DNA of 64,000 bases from Hemileia vastatrix (Eukaryota; Basidiomycota; Pucciniomycetes; Pucciniales; Zaghouaniaceae): positions 11,416,001-11,480,000 of the forward strand of contig JASXTE010000012.1 in the NCBI GenBank assembly GCA_030280995.1, given 5' to 3'. Shown here one piece after another: positions 9,891 through 21,778 of this stretch. Position 1 is the first letter of the stretch. Every line of letters begins with the position of its first letter. Both the position numbers and the translations under genes were made by a program. The notes beneath the pieces were generated by a model, which was given only the letters and a program-made list of their open reading frames with translations, did not search any database and was not told the origin of the DNA.

Positions 9891-11217
9891 GCACCAGTTA
9901 TCATAAATGGTAAAAATGTTGAGGTTATTCTTGACTCTGGTGCTGGAGGAAATGTGGTTTCTGAGAAAGCACTGGCTTCAGTCGATAAGAATTATCAATA
10001 CAAATTATTACCTATAACATCTGAAAAATGGAAAGGTTATGGTTCTGTTTTATGTCTCATTGGCAAATAAAAGACCTCTGTGTTTTTTAAATATAATGGT
10101 GGTTTTGTCAGAGCTATTTGTGAAGTTGTTGTTATTAAAAAAGATAATTTAAGCAATTTTTTTATCATGGGAAATGAAATTTTAACCATTTTTGGACTTA
10201 AATTGGATCCTGCAAACAATTGTTTTACCTTGGGCATGAATGGGAAAAGAAAATTTGAAATTTCTTCTTCTAAAAAAAATTCTGCACCCTTATTAAGATC
10301 TTGTCATTCTTTGATCCAATGTAAAGGCAGAAAAACCGAGGAAATAGATGTATTATTGTCTGAATATGATACAGCTGAATTTGGTGATCAATTAACTGAT
10401 GATCAAAAGGATTCAATAGTAGCATTAATAACATCTTTCCCAATGACTTTTGCTCATGTTTCCCATGTGTTAGGGTTGGTTAAAGATGAAATGAAAGTTT
10501 CTTTATCCTGAAATTTGAATGAAATACCTCCCAGCCTTAAGAAAAAAATTTATCCATCTTCCCCCACAAAGAGAAAATATATTGAAGATAATATCTCAAC
10601 TTTATTAAGTATGAATATTTTTGAAAAAGTGGATTTTACATCCAAATATTGTGCCATCTCTCCAGTTTTGATCTCCTATGAGAAAGATATAGCTAGACTT
10701 TGTGAAGATTATAGAGCTTTGAATACTTATACTGTGGATTATATTTACCCTTTACCAAGAATTAGCTCTATACATGCTACCTTGCAAGGTTCAGAATTCA
10801 TAAGCTGTCTAGAGGGTAATAAAGTTTATCATCAAATACCTGTTGAAAAATCTTCCCAAAATTTTTTGCTAATTGCAACCCATATGGGAATTTACAAATC
10901 TGTTAGGATGCCTTTTGTTCCTAAAAATGCCCCTTCAGTATTCAAAAAAGTAATGGATAATACATTTTATCAGGAAATAATTGAAGGATAGTTAATGGTT
11001 TTCTATTGATGACATCATAGTTTTTTCTAAAACTTTTGATGAACATATCCAATACTTAAATAGAGACTTCCAGAAAATGGATAAAATTAACATGACTTTC
11101 TCCTTAAAAAAGTGTAAATTTGGTTTTCAATCCCTGAAAGTTCTAGGACATGTAGTTTCTGGCTTACAAATATGTGTAGACCAAGGAAAAGTTACTGCTA
11201 TCCAAAAATACTTAATT
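9890..11217 (+). pseudogene. Ty3 protease and reverse transcriptase remnant (element 3), truncated
   Basis: Retropepsin start VILDSGAGGNVVS (9926-9964) is followed by NFFIMGNEILTIFGL. RT begins near 10515 with IPPSLKKKIYPSSP, then LCEDYRALNTYTVDYIYPLPRI, SCLEGNKVYHQIPV and VRMPFVPKNAPSVFKKVMD, then a DDIIVFSKTFDEH segment and KCKFGFQSLKVLGHVVSG. Stops occur at 10067, 10509 and 10989. Similarity stops at about 11217, where unrelated LTR-like sequence begins; RNase H and integrase are absent. Confidence 0.88.
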
Positions 11218-11684
11218 TTAATGGTTTTTTATTAAATTAATTACTTGTTTCACTTAATTTGGTTATTACTCAAATGGAATAGCTAAAAAAATTTCTAATT
11301 TCTGTTTTGGGCTTAAATTGATTATATAAATGATTGCATAAAAATTATGATGATTGGTTTAAGATAAATTATTCAAAGTGTCCCATGTTACAAATTTATG
11401 TAGTTACTCACTATTTTAATTAACTGGGTTGGGAAATTAGTATGGGAAAATTATTTCTTATTTGAGAATTCAATTATTTATTTCATATTTTTCTCTAAAT
11501 ATCCAAGTTTCACTTATTTTCTTTTATTTTCTTGTTTCAATCTATTACTAATTTTTATATTCAAATTTGTGGCGCTCAGAGGACCCCTTACCTATGAAAA
11601 GGTCTTGGGTACTCCCCTTCAGCCCATCACTTACATTACTTTAACATACTTTAAATACTTTTATTATTTTTACTGTTCAAGCAT

Positions 11685-13083
11685 TGTGGCATTCCAAATC
11701 TGGGTAGGCTACTTAGGTGAAAATTTGATTGGACCATGGTTGGAAAAAAATCATGGTGTTAGCAGGTGTTAATTTGGTTGAAGGGAGTTAACTGGGCTTT
11801 TTTTGGGTGGATTTATGGTGATTTTTGGAGGATTTATGGTGTTTTGGAATGGATATATGTTGGTATTCATATTGTTATTTGATCGTTTCATGGATTGGGT
11901 ATTAGTTTTACTGGATTTTCTAGGGCTCTCTTGGTATTTTTGGTGGATGCAGTGTACTCATGGAGTAGCCATTTTTTTCCGGTGCGCTCTGGTGATTTTC
12001 TGGTACAAAAGGGAAGTCACTGTGGCAAACTTGGTCATTGCTGCAGAAAAGTCTAGGCACTGTGGCAAAGTTTGGTCATTGCAGAAAAGTCTGGGCACCA
12101 GTGCAAATTTTGGTCACTGCAGAAAAGTCTAGGCACTGTGGCAAAGTTTGGTCACTGCAGAAAAGTCTGGGCACTGTGGCAAAGTTTGGTCACTGTAGAA
12201 AAGTCTGATCATCAGTGCAAAGTTTGGTCACTGCAGAAAAGTCTGGGCACTGTGGCAAAGTTTGGTCACTGTAGAAAAGTCTGATCACCAGTGCAAAGTT
12301 TGGTCACTGTGCAAAGTTTGGTCACTGTGCCAAAAGTTTGGCTATTGTGGCAAAATTTGGTTAGAAAGTTATTATGCTTACTAGATCAATAGTTTATTGT
12401 AGATCATATGCATGTAGGGTATTGTTGGAAAGGTCTAGAGCAGGAGAGTCATATGGGAAAGGGAGAATATTAGTCTTCTACATGTTTTTTGTCTTTTAGT
12501 TTTGATAATAAGGGTCTTTTTTGATAATTAACAATATTTAACATATAACAACAATTATAATAAAAAAATATCAACCTATAGGGTACCATTGGATAGCTCT
12601 CATCCTGGGTGACTCAAATTTACTTTCTTTCTTATAAAATTTATAAAATAAAAAATATAATAAAGAACACTCTTTAATTTTGGTGGGAAACTGGGTAAAT
12701 CTGGGGCACACCTTTAATAAAGCACCTTTGAACAGATCGTCCCAAGGGTAGTTTCTGGGGTACTTTACTGTACTTTTCAGTATCTGGGGAAAGTTTTGCG
12801 GCTTTTTCTAAGTATTTTCTGTGACTTTTATCAGTGTAATCTGGTATTAGGTATTTGTTTTGGGGGTGTAATCATTTATTGCACTTATTTTTTCTATATT
12901 ATAGGTTTCCAACACTTTAAAAGTCTTTCTCTCAGATTTTCAACATATCCAACTCTTCAAGCAGATCTTCAAGCTTAGTTAATTGAATCTTACGTTTACT
13001 TAGAGGGACAGGGATTTCTTTTTGTTTTTCCAACTCCCTTGGATTCTGCCTGCAGCAAGGTGACTGTAGGAGTCTACTCTACA
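11685..13083 (+). mobile_element. Solo LTR (family L) with target-site duplication
   Basis: Starts TGTGGCATTCCAAATCTGGG and ends GACTGTAGGAGTCTACTCTACA-like (last bases TCTACA at 13083). It is flanked by GCAT on both sides (11681-11684 and 13084-13087; AGCAT if the terminal A is counted as target). The tail matches the LTR ends at 13578 and 25850. No internal coding region, so it arose by LTR-LTR recombination. Confidence 0.85.
12010..12365 (+). repeat. About nine tandem copies of a 38-bp unit inside the solo LTR
   Basis: Unit resembles GGTCACTGCAGAAAAGTCTG plus GGCACTGTGGCAAAGTTT; copies vary between CACTGTGG and CACCAGTG in the middle. Short ORFs across it are translations of the repeat. 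Confidence 0.9.
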
Positions 13084-13362
13084 GCATGCCAGCTCCCTTA
13101 AATATTAAATAATTATCTAAAGGCTGCATTAAGAGTATTTTAATTATTAGTGATTGATATTTTATGCAGAGAGAAATAAAAAGTACTTACTATTATAAAT
13201 TTTCTACCCAACGTCATTAGTCCTATATAAAATTCTATATCCTTGTCACCTTGTTCCTTTTTTCCTCTTTTATCATACCATCCTTTCCTCCTTTTCCTTC
13301 ATCTCCTTCATCTTCTTCTTCTTCTTCTTCTCTATCTTCTTCATCTTCTAGACATTAGGGCC

Positions 13363-13578
13363 AATAGGTTCACTGTTGTATTTTTTCCCTATATTAAAGA
13401 ACACTGATTCTAAATCTCAACACCATTATTAAAAATAGTTTATTAGTCATTTTATAGCAAGTAGAGGATTTAGCTTAGTGAGTTTTGAACTCTTATTTAG
13501 CTATAGGTACAGGGTTTTCTTTGGCTCACATAAGTCCCTTGGATTCTGCTTACAGAAAGGAAACTTTAAGAGTCTTTC
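13363..13578 (+). mobile_element. Truncated 5' LTR of element 2
   Basis: From TTCACTGTTGTATTTTTTCCC to the final GAGTCTTTCTACA this matches 25632-25850, the end of the 3' LTR of the same element. The left 0.9 kb of the LTR is missing; family S sequence joins here. Confidence 0.75.
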
Positions 13579-13601
13579 TACATTTGGTGGAGCCCAAGGT
13601 G
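13579..13601 (+). promoter_or_regulatory. Probable tRNA primer-binding site of element 2
   Basis: TTTGGTGGAGCCCAAGGTGG directly follows the CTACA end of the LTR, the position where the minus-strand primer tRNA anneals in LTR elements. The priming tRNA was not identified. Confidence 0.5.
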
Positions 13602-13696
13602 GGGCTCAAATTCTCTAGCTTTCAATTGATCTTACCTGGTATTTGTACTTTCTTAGCCTGAAAGAGGCTAATTGAAAAAACATTTATACTCTTTTA

Positions 13697-14990
13697 ATGG
13701 TTTTATCTTATAATTTTTGGATATATTCTGCTTCTGGATCTGGTGTTTCTCTTCATGTAAATGGGTTGGTCAGGATTGTATCTTGGGATGGGCCCAAGTT
13801 TAATGGGGAGCAAGGTAAATGGTTTTCAAATCAGTATGAAGCTGCTGCTGCTGATGATGGGGCTTCAAATTTGGACATGGTGAAGAAAATTAGGCTCTCT
13901 ATTGTGCAAAAAGAGGTGGAAATGGTGGTCATTGCTATGAAAAGTTATCAAACATGGGATTGTTTGAAATTTTCAAAGGAGATGGTTGATAGGTGGGAAG
14001 TCAGGTATACTATGGTGGACCTAAACAAGATTCTCAGTGACTGAAAAGTAAAAGCTGGTGTTTCAACTATGGTGGACTTCAAAAAGCTATGTAGGCAGTT
14101 TGATGAAGTGGTGGAATATTTGATTCTGGTGGGGGAGATAGGCCATGAAAATCAGGCAAACGATTTTTTTGGTCATCTTTTAGTAGGGACATCAGGATGG
14201 ATGTGTTAATGGAGATTTATAGAAAGAACTTTATGAAGGATTTACTGAATGGGGAGCGGAAAATGCCTGCTCTAGAGGTCATCAAAGAAAAAATTAAGGT
14301 GTTTTTAAAATTAATGGCATTGGAAAAGTATAAGGAAACCTGCACTCAATATTTTAGCAAGGTTAGTGAAGTTTTGGCAAAAAATAACAATATTATGGTA
14401 AAGGCTCAGGAGGCAAAGAAGGCTCAGTTGAGCCAGCCTGTTACTAAGTTTTAGGGGTATGTTGATAATAAAATGGTGGATCATTTAGCTGACTAAACTA
14501 GTCAGCTCAAAATATTTGTTCAAGAAACTCAGAAGGCCAACAGAGGGCCTGTAGCTTTGACTTCTACCTCTTCTTCTTATAAATCAAGAGTTTATGAGAG
14601 GAGGAATCATGGCTTTAATGGAAATGGAAACCAGTTTAATTGGCATGGAAATGGAAATTGTGGTATTAATGGGAATGGTAATGGTGGAAATGGTTTTAGA
14701 GGTGGATATGATGAACCTAGAGTTTGCTCCTATTGTAATAGGAGGGGGCACAAAGCAGAAGATTTTTATTTTTTGGAAAAGGACTTGCAGGCTGGTAGAG
14801 TAAAATTTGATGGAAAGGTTTAAAAAGTCCCTGATGTATATTTCATCAAACTCAGTGACAGGAAAGCTCCTTTGGATTTGGTTAGAAGGAACATGATGGC
14901 TGAAATAAGAGCCAGATTTGAAGAATTAACTGGTGATGATGTTGGAAATGTTAAAGGCGGAAAAAAAACAGTGGTAATGATTGTGGAATA
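13697..14990 (+). pseudogene. Gag remnant of element 2 with CCHC-like knuckle
   Basis: Open segments 13697-14044, 14197-14454 and 14557-14823 give a broken gag. The first has VSWDGPKFNGEQGKWF. A middle segment has FKKLCRQFDEV and a Lys-rich helix. The third is a Gly/Asn-rich tract (GNGNCGINGNGN) followed by CSYCNRRGHKAEDF, a C-x2-C-x4-H knuckle whose last Cys is Phe. Gag packages element RNA. Several stops separate the parts. Confidence 0.75.
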
Positions 14991-15056
14991 ATAGATAAGG
15001 GAAAAGAATAGGAGGTCAGTAAGGCCACTCTTACAACTTCATTTGGTGGATTTTAT

Positions 15057-16186
15057 TTGGGAAAAGTTTCTAAGGTAGATGGTAACTGTATGGTTGGGGA
15101 GTATGACTTCTATGCTGCCAGAAGAGCAGCAGCTACTAAAGCTAAAAGTATTATACAAAGAAAACTTAGAACCAAACCAAGAAAAGCTAAAATTAAAAAG
15201 ATTTATAAGAAACATTACACCAAGGATGAAATCTATAAAATTCAGAAGGGAATGGCAGATATGGGGCCTCTCAGTTATGGAAAATTTGATTTAAATGGAG
15301 AGCCTATGCGTGAAGATGGAAAATATGATTCTGAGGGAGATGTACCAATAGTTTATCTTCCCAGACCAGTTTTTTCTGGTGCTACTCCTATGGAAGGGGT
15401 AAAGAGAACCAGTGATGGATCTGTATTAGTGAAAGAAGCTGGTGATGGAGCTAGTTTTATTGTAGATGAAGATTTTATTATTGGAGGTGAAGATGAAAAT
15501 TTGGGTCCTCAAGAGGTTCCCAGGGCCAAGGTTATCAAAAATAAAGTTCAATATGAAAGACCAGTAGTATTTGGTCAAGAAAATGCTATGGAAACAGTTT
15601 TAGGTAGAGTGAATCAACTCCAGATTCCTCTATCTTTGGGGGAATTATTTAAAAATAGTCATGCCCTTGCAGAGAAGCAGAAAAAGCATCTTAAAAGGAG
15701 AAACATATCTGTAGGAGAGATGGAGTATATATTTGAAAATGTGGAGAAGTTTGTAGAGGAGGTGGAAACTCATTTTTTTGCTCCTCTACGGTATTTGATG
15801 GTAATGTTAAATGGTAAAGAGTTAAAGGCCCTGGTGGATTCTGGATCTCAAATTAATTTAATTTCTTTAGAGTAAGAAAATATTATAGGCTTGCCAATTA
15901 AATCTGGAACAGGTGGAAATTTAAGAGGTATAGGCGGACATACCACTGAACTTATGGGGATGGCTGAAAATGCTAAAATTAAGTGTAGGTGGGTCTGTTG
16001 GTAGGGTGCATTTTTATGTAGCCAGAGGAGAAGTGAAAAAAGTTCTTGGTGGGCCAATTTTGATGGAATTTGAAGCCCAAATAGGATATCAGAGTGGTAT
16101 GGGAATCAGTTTGAAAATTACTGGTGATGATATTAGGCGGCTTCATATGCAGTTAGCACCTCCAGGAGATGATGGTTAGAAGACAA
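15057..16186 (+). pseudogene. Element 2 gag-pol linker and retropepsin
   Basis: A 272-residue open frame (15057-15875) begins with a basic region, then acidic linker sequence, and ends with a retropepsin active site ALVDSGSQINLIS (about 260-272). A stop at 15873 and a frameshift follow; the protease continues as VHFYVARGEVKKVLGGPIL (15970-16179). Element 1 must have an equivalent region left of the window. The protease would cut the gag-pol precursor. Confidence 0.75.
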
Positions 16187-16309
16187 GACCTGGACTCACT
16201 AAAATGTGTCAGTGTTGTATATGCACCAAGAAGAGGAAAATTAAAAGGTCAGCTTCTAACCTGCTGAAATTTTCTGAAACGTTAAGGATCACTTTTAAGA
16301 GATTTTAAT

Positions 16310-16805
16310 TTGTTAATTTTAGACCTGAAGGATGGCTGTCAGGTGATGAAAAAAGGCTGTTGTTGGATGTAATTTTTAAGAGGAAGAAGGCCATTTCATC
16401 TGTAGAAGAGGAGAGGGGTGTGTTAAAGTATTCTTACAGGGATTCCTACAAGATTACAGTTATTTTTCATGAACTGTGGCAACAGAATCCTATTCCAATA
16501 CCTGCTGTGTTAAAAAAAGATTATATCAAAGTAGTTAGAGAAAGCCTTTTTGAACTGGACTATACAAACAATTATTATAAAGTTATTCAAGTCCAGTGTT
16601 CTTTGTTAAAAAGCCTAAAGGAATGCTTAGGGTAGTTCATGATTTAAGAGAATTAAATAGGGTTACAATAAAAGATGCAGGAAGACCACCTAGCACTGAG
16701 GAGTTTTTAGAGATTTTTTCAGGGAGAGTGTGTTATGGTTTGGGAGATATAATGAAGGGATATGACAAAAGAGAGTTGCATCCAGAGTCTAGGCCTGTCA
16801 CAACC
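16310..16805 (+). pseudogene. Element 2 reverse transcriptase, N-terminal half
   Basis: Reads FRPEGWLSGDEKRLLLDVIF, then ELWQQNPIPIPAV, and after a frameshift near 16600 FVKKPKGMLRVVHDLRELNR and GRVCYGLGDIMKGYDKREL, ending PVTTC at the left edge of an inserted solo LTR. These are RT motifs 1-3, with GLGDIMKGYD as motif A. The frame resumes at 17988. Confidence 0.85.
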
Positions 16806-17982
16806 TGTCAGTATAGTCTAGTATATAAGTATGATATAATAGTGTTATTTTATGGTCCTACTACTTATTGATAAATGATTTAGTGATTAAACCTCAGGGG
16901 AAGACTAATAGAATAGTTATACTCAAATAAAACTCACAATACTTGGATTTAAATGCGTGCTAGTGGTGGAAAATAGAAGAATAAAATATAGTTATAGCTT
17001 ATATAAAGATAATATCAATTTATAGTGGCTTTATAATATATTTCTGAATGCTAATAATTGTATTGTAGTGTTGGTTTGAATTGTAGTAATTGAATGATGA
17101 TAATAAACCGTCAAAATCCCTCCTTACTTATACCCAAATCCACTGGAGTGCACAGACCTTCAATCCAGATGATGTCACTGCTATCCCCGGCAATTACAGC
17201 ATTGTGAGGGCCCATCACCTCCCCATGGCGTCCACTTCAAGCAGTTTAAACACCCAGATCTCCAGTAAGGACCCTCCATCACTATTAATAATAACACAGA
17301 GTCATACCATAAATAGAAAACCCAGATAAAAGCGGATACCATAAAGAAACAGGTAAAATAAATGATCAAAAAGAGATTTAATGAATCTAAAAGCATATAA
17401 AGGAAACAAATAAAATGTCCAAGCCCCCAATAACATCCCCAAGCATCCACATTAACCCAGAAACATCCTTCCAACCCATAAATCCGTGAATAACCATCCA
17501 AGGAAGTAATTTTAGTTGTCCAAACTGGGTGTATGCGCCTGATATAGGTGTCTATGCTTCTGTAGGAGTTGTGAGTCCACTGATTTTGTCCATATGACCT
17601 AAAATAAGCAGAAAAACAAAGGTTATAGGCTATTAAGGGGCTAAAACCCACTTATATACCTAAATATACATAATATACTGCATATTTCACTGAATATGAG
17701 TCTTATGTATACATATAAGCTTATGTATGTCAATAATTACTTCATATCACTTAAGATAAGTATATTATGACTCCATTAACACCTTAATAAGTATTATTAG
17801 GCCATGGATAAGCTATTTAAACTATTATAAATTATATAATAGAATAATAATTATATATATATATAATAAAATAATATATATTATTATTTTAACCTTATTT
17901 TTAAGATATAAGCTTAATCTAGTTAAGGTTATCTTATTTTAAGCATAAGAAATACTCAGTCCTAAGGATATTTAGGCTGAAA
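16806..17982 (-). mobile_element. Reverse-strand solo LTR inside element 2 RT, 5-bp target duplication
   Basis: Exactly CAACC flanks it (16801-16805 and 17983-17987). Read on the minus strand it starts TTTCAGCCTAAATATCCTTA (canonical TG now TT), like the R family TGTCAGCC start, and ends CTATACTGACA, like the R end CCTGACA. Removing it and one CAACC restores a continuous RT. The ORF of 156 codons on its minus strand has no family features. Confidence 0.88.
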
Positions 17983-17987
17983 CAACC

Positions 17988-18440
17988 TTTGATATGCCAC
18001 TTGGACAATTACAGCTAACAAGATTACCTTAAGGAGCAAAAAATTCAGTTTCTGTTTATCAAGTTCAGCTGGCTTGGACTCTTCAAGATGAGATTCCAAA
18101 ATATTCTGGAATATTTATTGATGATGGTGGAATAAAAGGACCTTCAACAGATTATGGTAATGAAGTATTGAAGGAGAATCTAGGGATACAAAAATTTATC
18201 TGGGAATATGCTGTTGTTTTATAGAGGTTTTTTATTTTATAATCAAAGAGGCTGGTTTAACTATTTCAGGTTCCAAATTTTCTTGCTGTGTTTCAGCTCT
18301 GGAAATCCTAGGTGACGTGGTGTTTAGAGAGGGTAGGATTATGTAAAAGAAGAAGGTGAATAAAGTTTGATCCTGGCCAAGACCCAAGAATAAAACTGAA
18401 GTAAGAGGGTTTTTAGTCATGTGTGTCTATGCTAGAATGT
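17988..18440 (+). pseudogene. Element 2 reverse transcriptase, C-terminal half
   Basis: Continues with FDMPLGQLQLTRLP, NSVSVYQVQLAWTLQDEIPK and YSGIFIDDGGIKGP. The catalytic box is therefore FIDDG rather than the usual Y-x-DD, and it is followed by a GNEVLKENLGIQKFIWEYA helix. Stops appear from about 18220. Confidence 0.85.
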
Positions 18441-20930
18441 GTATTGAGGAATTTTATTTATTGGCTGCTCCTTTGAGATAGTTAACTATGAAAGATGCTG
18501 ACTAGGAGTGGGATGAAGAGTGTGAAGAGGTGTTTGAGAGACTGAAGAATTTTGTTGGAGAAGATATTATTCTGCACAAGTTAGATTATGTGAAATATGC
18601 AGGCCAAATTTATTTAGCAGTGGATTCTAGTCATATTTCTTCTGGGGAAGTTCTGTCCTGAATGGATAAAGCTGTTTATATAAGACCAGTCAGGTATAAA
18701 TCTGTGGTTTTTACTGAGGTGAAATCAAGATATTCTCAGCCTAAATTGGAACTTTTTTGTGTGGTAAATATTTCAAATAAGCTTCAAAATTTATTATGGG
18801 GACAAAACTTTGAATTTCCAGTCAATGAAAAATCTTTAATTCAAATGATCAACTTCCCTAGCTTCCCAAATGCACCCATGACCAGATTGGTAGCTTTTAT
18901 TCAACATTTTTCTTTTGATTTAGTTCATAATCCTGGAAAGACATTTACCATGCCAGATGGCTTGTGAAGAAGACCACCTACTTAAGAGGATTCTGACTCA
19001 GAAGAATTATTAATGAAGATATACCTGTAATTAAGGCCAGTGCAAAAGGTTTTGAAGACTTTCCTTACCTCCCCCATGAGGTTAAACTGGCAAGATTAAT
19101 ATGTGTAGATAATGAAGACCTCTCCCATGAGGTTAAACTGGCAGGTTTAATATGTAGAGATAGTGAAGAAGACCTCCACCATGAGAATAAACTAGAAAAT
19201 TATAAAAATATGGTAAATTATGTGCTTGGGGAGTTTGATGAAGGTGTAGATAAATTAGATAAAAAAGAGGTTGTAGAAGTGGTGTGTATGGATGAGGATG
19301 GTGAAATTGTGTGGGATAGTAGAAAGTGGGTGAATGGTGTATATGTTGGAGTATTATATAATTTGGTTAAAGAGTGGTTGGGTGTTTGTAACAATTTGGT
19401 AAAAAGAAGTTTGGAAAAAGAGAAAGGTGTTGATTCTGAAAAGGGTGAAAAAGAAGATAATTTGGTGGCTAAAAGGTTGGAAGGTTCAAAAGTGGAAAAT
19501 TCAAAATCTTTTATGATAAATAGACAAAGTCTATGATTGAAATTATTGGCTCACTCATGTGCAGGTGATTTAGGAGATAGGGAAGCTCCTGTTGATATTA
19601 TATTAATGAATTTTCAAGATAATTTCTGAGAACAGACAGGGTTTTATTATAAAATGGTAAAATATTTATTAACTTTAGAAAGGCTGGACAAATGTGATAA
19701 TGATTAATGGATGGTTATCAAAAGAAAGTCACTGGAATTTTATCTCTGTGGAAGATTATTAATGAGGAGGAGGTATTCAAATATGCAAGTTGTTATTACT
19801 TAAAGAAAGGGCAGGAATTAGTTATGAAATCACTGCATGAAGATCTTGGGCATAGATGAGTTGGTGAAGCTTATAGAAAAATTGCTGATAGATTTTGGTG
19901 GCCTAAAATGAAGGTGGCCATCAAAAATGGTTTCAATCATGCAAAGAATGTCAAAGGAGGAGTTATTTAAGGCCAAAGGAACCTGGACAAGCAACCTGTG
20001 AAAATACTCTTTTGGTTAGGGTTATTTTAGATGCTGTTCATATAAAAGAGGGGATATATTAATATGTTATTGTAGCCAGAGATGAGTTATCTGGGAGGGT
20101 AGAGGCAGAACATCTTATTAATGTGAATTCCAGGAATGTGGCAGATTTTTGGTTGAAAAATTGGGTATGTAGGTATAGAGTGATAAAGTTGGTAACAATT
20201 GATGAAGGTCCTGAATTCTGGAAAGAGCTTAGAGAGGCTATATCAAAATCTGGATTAAAGTTTATTGTAGCAGACCCATATTATCCCAAAGCTGAAGGAA
20301 TGGTAAAAAGAGGACATCAAGTTATGAAGGATGCTTTAGTTAAAATGTGTGGTGAGAGTGCTGAAAATTGGAGGCACTATTTACCATTATTTTTATTTGC
20401 TGAAAGAATAAATTCAAAAAGGACAACTGAATATTCACCATAAAAACTAGTTTTTGGTTAGAAAGCAGCTTTACCAGTTGATCTAGAGGCCAAATCATAT
20501 CTTGGAGTAAAGTGGGACATGGTCAGAGCTACTGAAGCATTACTATGTGCAAGAATGGTTCAGTTGGAAAAGAAAGAAGGAACTCTAGAAAAGTAATATT
20601 CAAAAATGATGAATATTTGAAATCAGTCAGTTAGATATTAGGATAAGAGGTTAGCTCATAGGTTAAGGAAACCTTTGAAAATTGGAGATATAGTATTGGT
20701 GTATAATAGGAGTTTAAGGATTCAGTGGGGGTGAATGTTTGCAGATAGGTGGAATGGGCCATCCAGATTCAGAGATCAAGTATCTAGTGGTTCATATGTG
20801 TTAGAAGAGCTGGATGGAGTGGAAGAAAAAAAGAGAGTATCTACTGACCTAGTCAAGAGGTTCTATCCTAGGGGCACTAGGTGTGCCAAGTTTAGCTCCA
20901 AAATGAGGATAAACTACCTATTATTTTATT
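18440..20930 (+). pseudogene. Element 2 RNase H and integrase remnant
   Basis: Matches 23-2344 of element 1 throughout but is interrupted by many stops (for example 18659, 18965, 19534, 19627, 20441). Recognisable parts: RNase H (LELFCVVNISNKLQ, TMPDGL), the linker with three mini-hairpin copies, the integrase zinc region (HEDLGHR), the core (IDEGPEF; KAEGMVKRG, where the Glu of VER is Lys), and the C-terminal end (MFADRWNGP, KRFYPRGTR). Many stops are TGA or TAG where element 1 has CGA or CAG/TGG. Confidence 0.9.
19068..19195 (+). repeat. Three mini-hairpins in the pol linker of element 2
   Basis: CCTC-CCCCAT-GAGG at 19068, CCTC-TCCCAT-GAGG at 19119, and CCTC-CACCAT-GAGA at 19173, each with nTAAACT(GG). 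Element 1 has two copies here, so the motif unit (about 51-54 bp) has changed copy number inside a coding region. Confidence 0.8.
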
Positions 20931-21225
20931 AAGAGGATTTCCTCCAGAAAGAGGATAAACTATTAACCATCATTATGAAGAAATTGATTGTGAAATTCAA
21001 TGTTGAAAAGTTTATGGTGAATATTTATGTTGGAATGTAAATGTTTTTGGTAGAATTGTTCACAGGGGAACCTTCTAAGTTTAATATTGGAAAGTTTGAG
21101 GGTAATTGATGGGCTGGCTTCTCTATACACAATTACACCACAATGTTTGTTACCCTATTTTCCCTGTTTCTAGTTGAATCCAGGCTTTTCTTTTGTCATA
21201 TAGGTAGTCCTCTAAGACTATAAAC
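20896..21225 (+). repeat. Mini-hairpins after pol in element 2
   Basis: Copies at 20896 (CTC/GAG), 20941 (CCTC-CAGAAA-GAGG) and 21206 (AGTC-CTCTAA-GACT), each followed by ATAAACT. They sit at the same relative places as 2345, 2400 and 2798 of element 1. Confidence 0.75.
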
Positions 21226-21363
21226 TGAATCAACACAATATAATCCAATTACACTCATTTGAAGCCAGATTCAAGGGTTTTTTTTTGTTACTTTTTATTT
21301 TGAAATTTTATGTTTGAAATTTTGTGTTAGAAATTTATTTTGTTTTAAATTTTATTAGGGATA

Positions 21364-21528
21364 ATGATCACTGGTGGTCTCCAATAATTTTTACAAATTG
21401 GAGGGAGCCCACCCAGTGATCATTTCTATTTTTTTTAATATGTTTTTCAATAAATTCTCAAAAATTAGTTATTTCTTTATTTTCAATTTGTTTCACGTGT
21501 ATCCCACATCAAGGTCCACTTGGATGTG
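21364..21528. repeat. Conserved hairpins of element 2 3' region
   Basis: TGATCACTGGTGG...CTCCAAT pairs with ATTGGAGGGAGC...CCAGTGATCA (21364-21423), and CCACATCAAG with CTTGGATGTGG (21503-21528). They correspond to 2948-3008 and 3079-3104; in the first hairpin the outer arm is a better match here than in element 1. Confidence 0.65.
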
Positions 21529-21778
21529 GGTATGGTGTTAGAGGTATGGCTCATCAAATGGCTGGGCGACATCTTTTAAAATAATTTTATTTAATTTCAA
21601 TTATTCAATTTATAATTATATATTTTCTATTTCAAATTTATTTACTTTACAATTTTATTTTTAATTTAAAAAAATAAAAAGTAAAAAAACAAAAAAAAAG
21701 TAGTAGTATGTCTTTTTAGGATTTTCTATATATGGTTTTTTTAGTTTTTTTTTAAATTTCTAGCAAGATCCTGAAGAG

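Larger units (their letters stand above)
11218..13362 (+). mobile_element. LTR remnant (family S), split by a solo LTR
   Basis: The parts 11230-11684 and 13084-13362 together match the right part of the LTR at 27987-29246. Shared words are GTGGCGCTtCAGAGGACCCC, a CCTATnAAAAGG TATA-like box, CCCTTAAATATTAAATAA and a CTTCTAGACA...GGCCAA end. The left part of the LTR is missing and the join to RT at about 11217 has no visible target duplication. A TTC-rich microsatellite lies at 13300-13350. Confidence 0.6.

Noticed and set aside
12010..12365. Regularly spaced repeats resembling a CRISPR array
   Set aside because: Units are contiguous 38-bp tandem repeats without unique spacers, in a eukaryotic LTR; no cas genes.
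17181..17651. 156-codon minus-strand ORF as a membrane protein gene
   Set aside because: Lies wholly within a solo LTR defined by a CAACC duplication; composition looks random, rich in Trp/Tyr/Cys, with no family motif.
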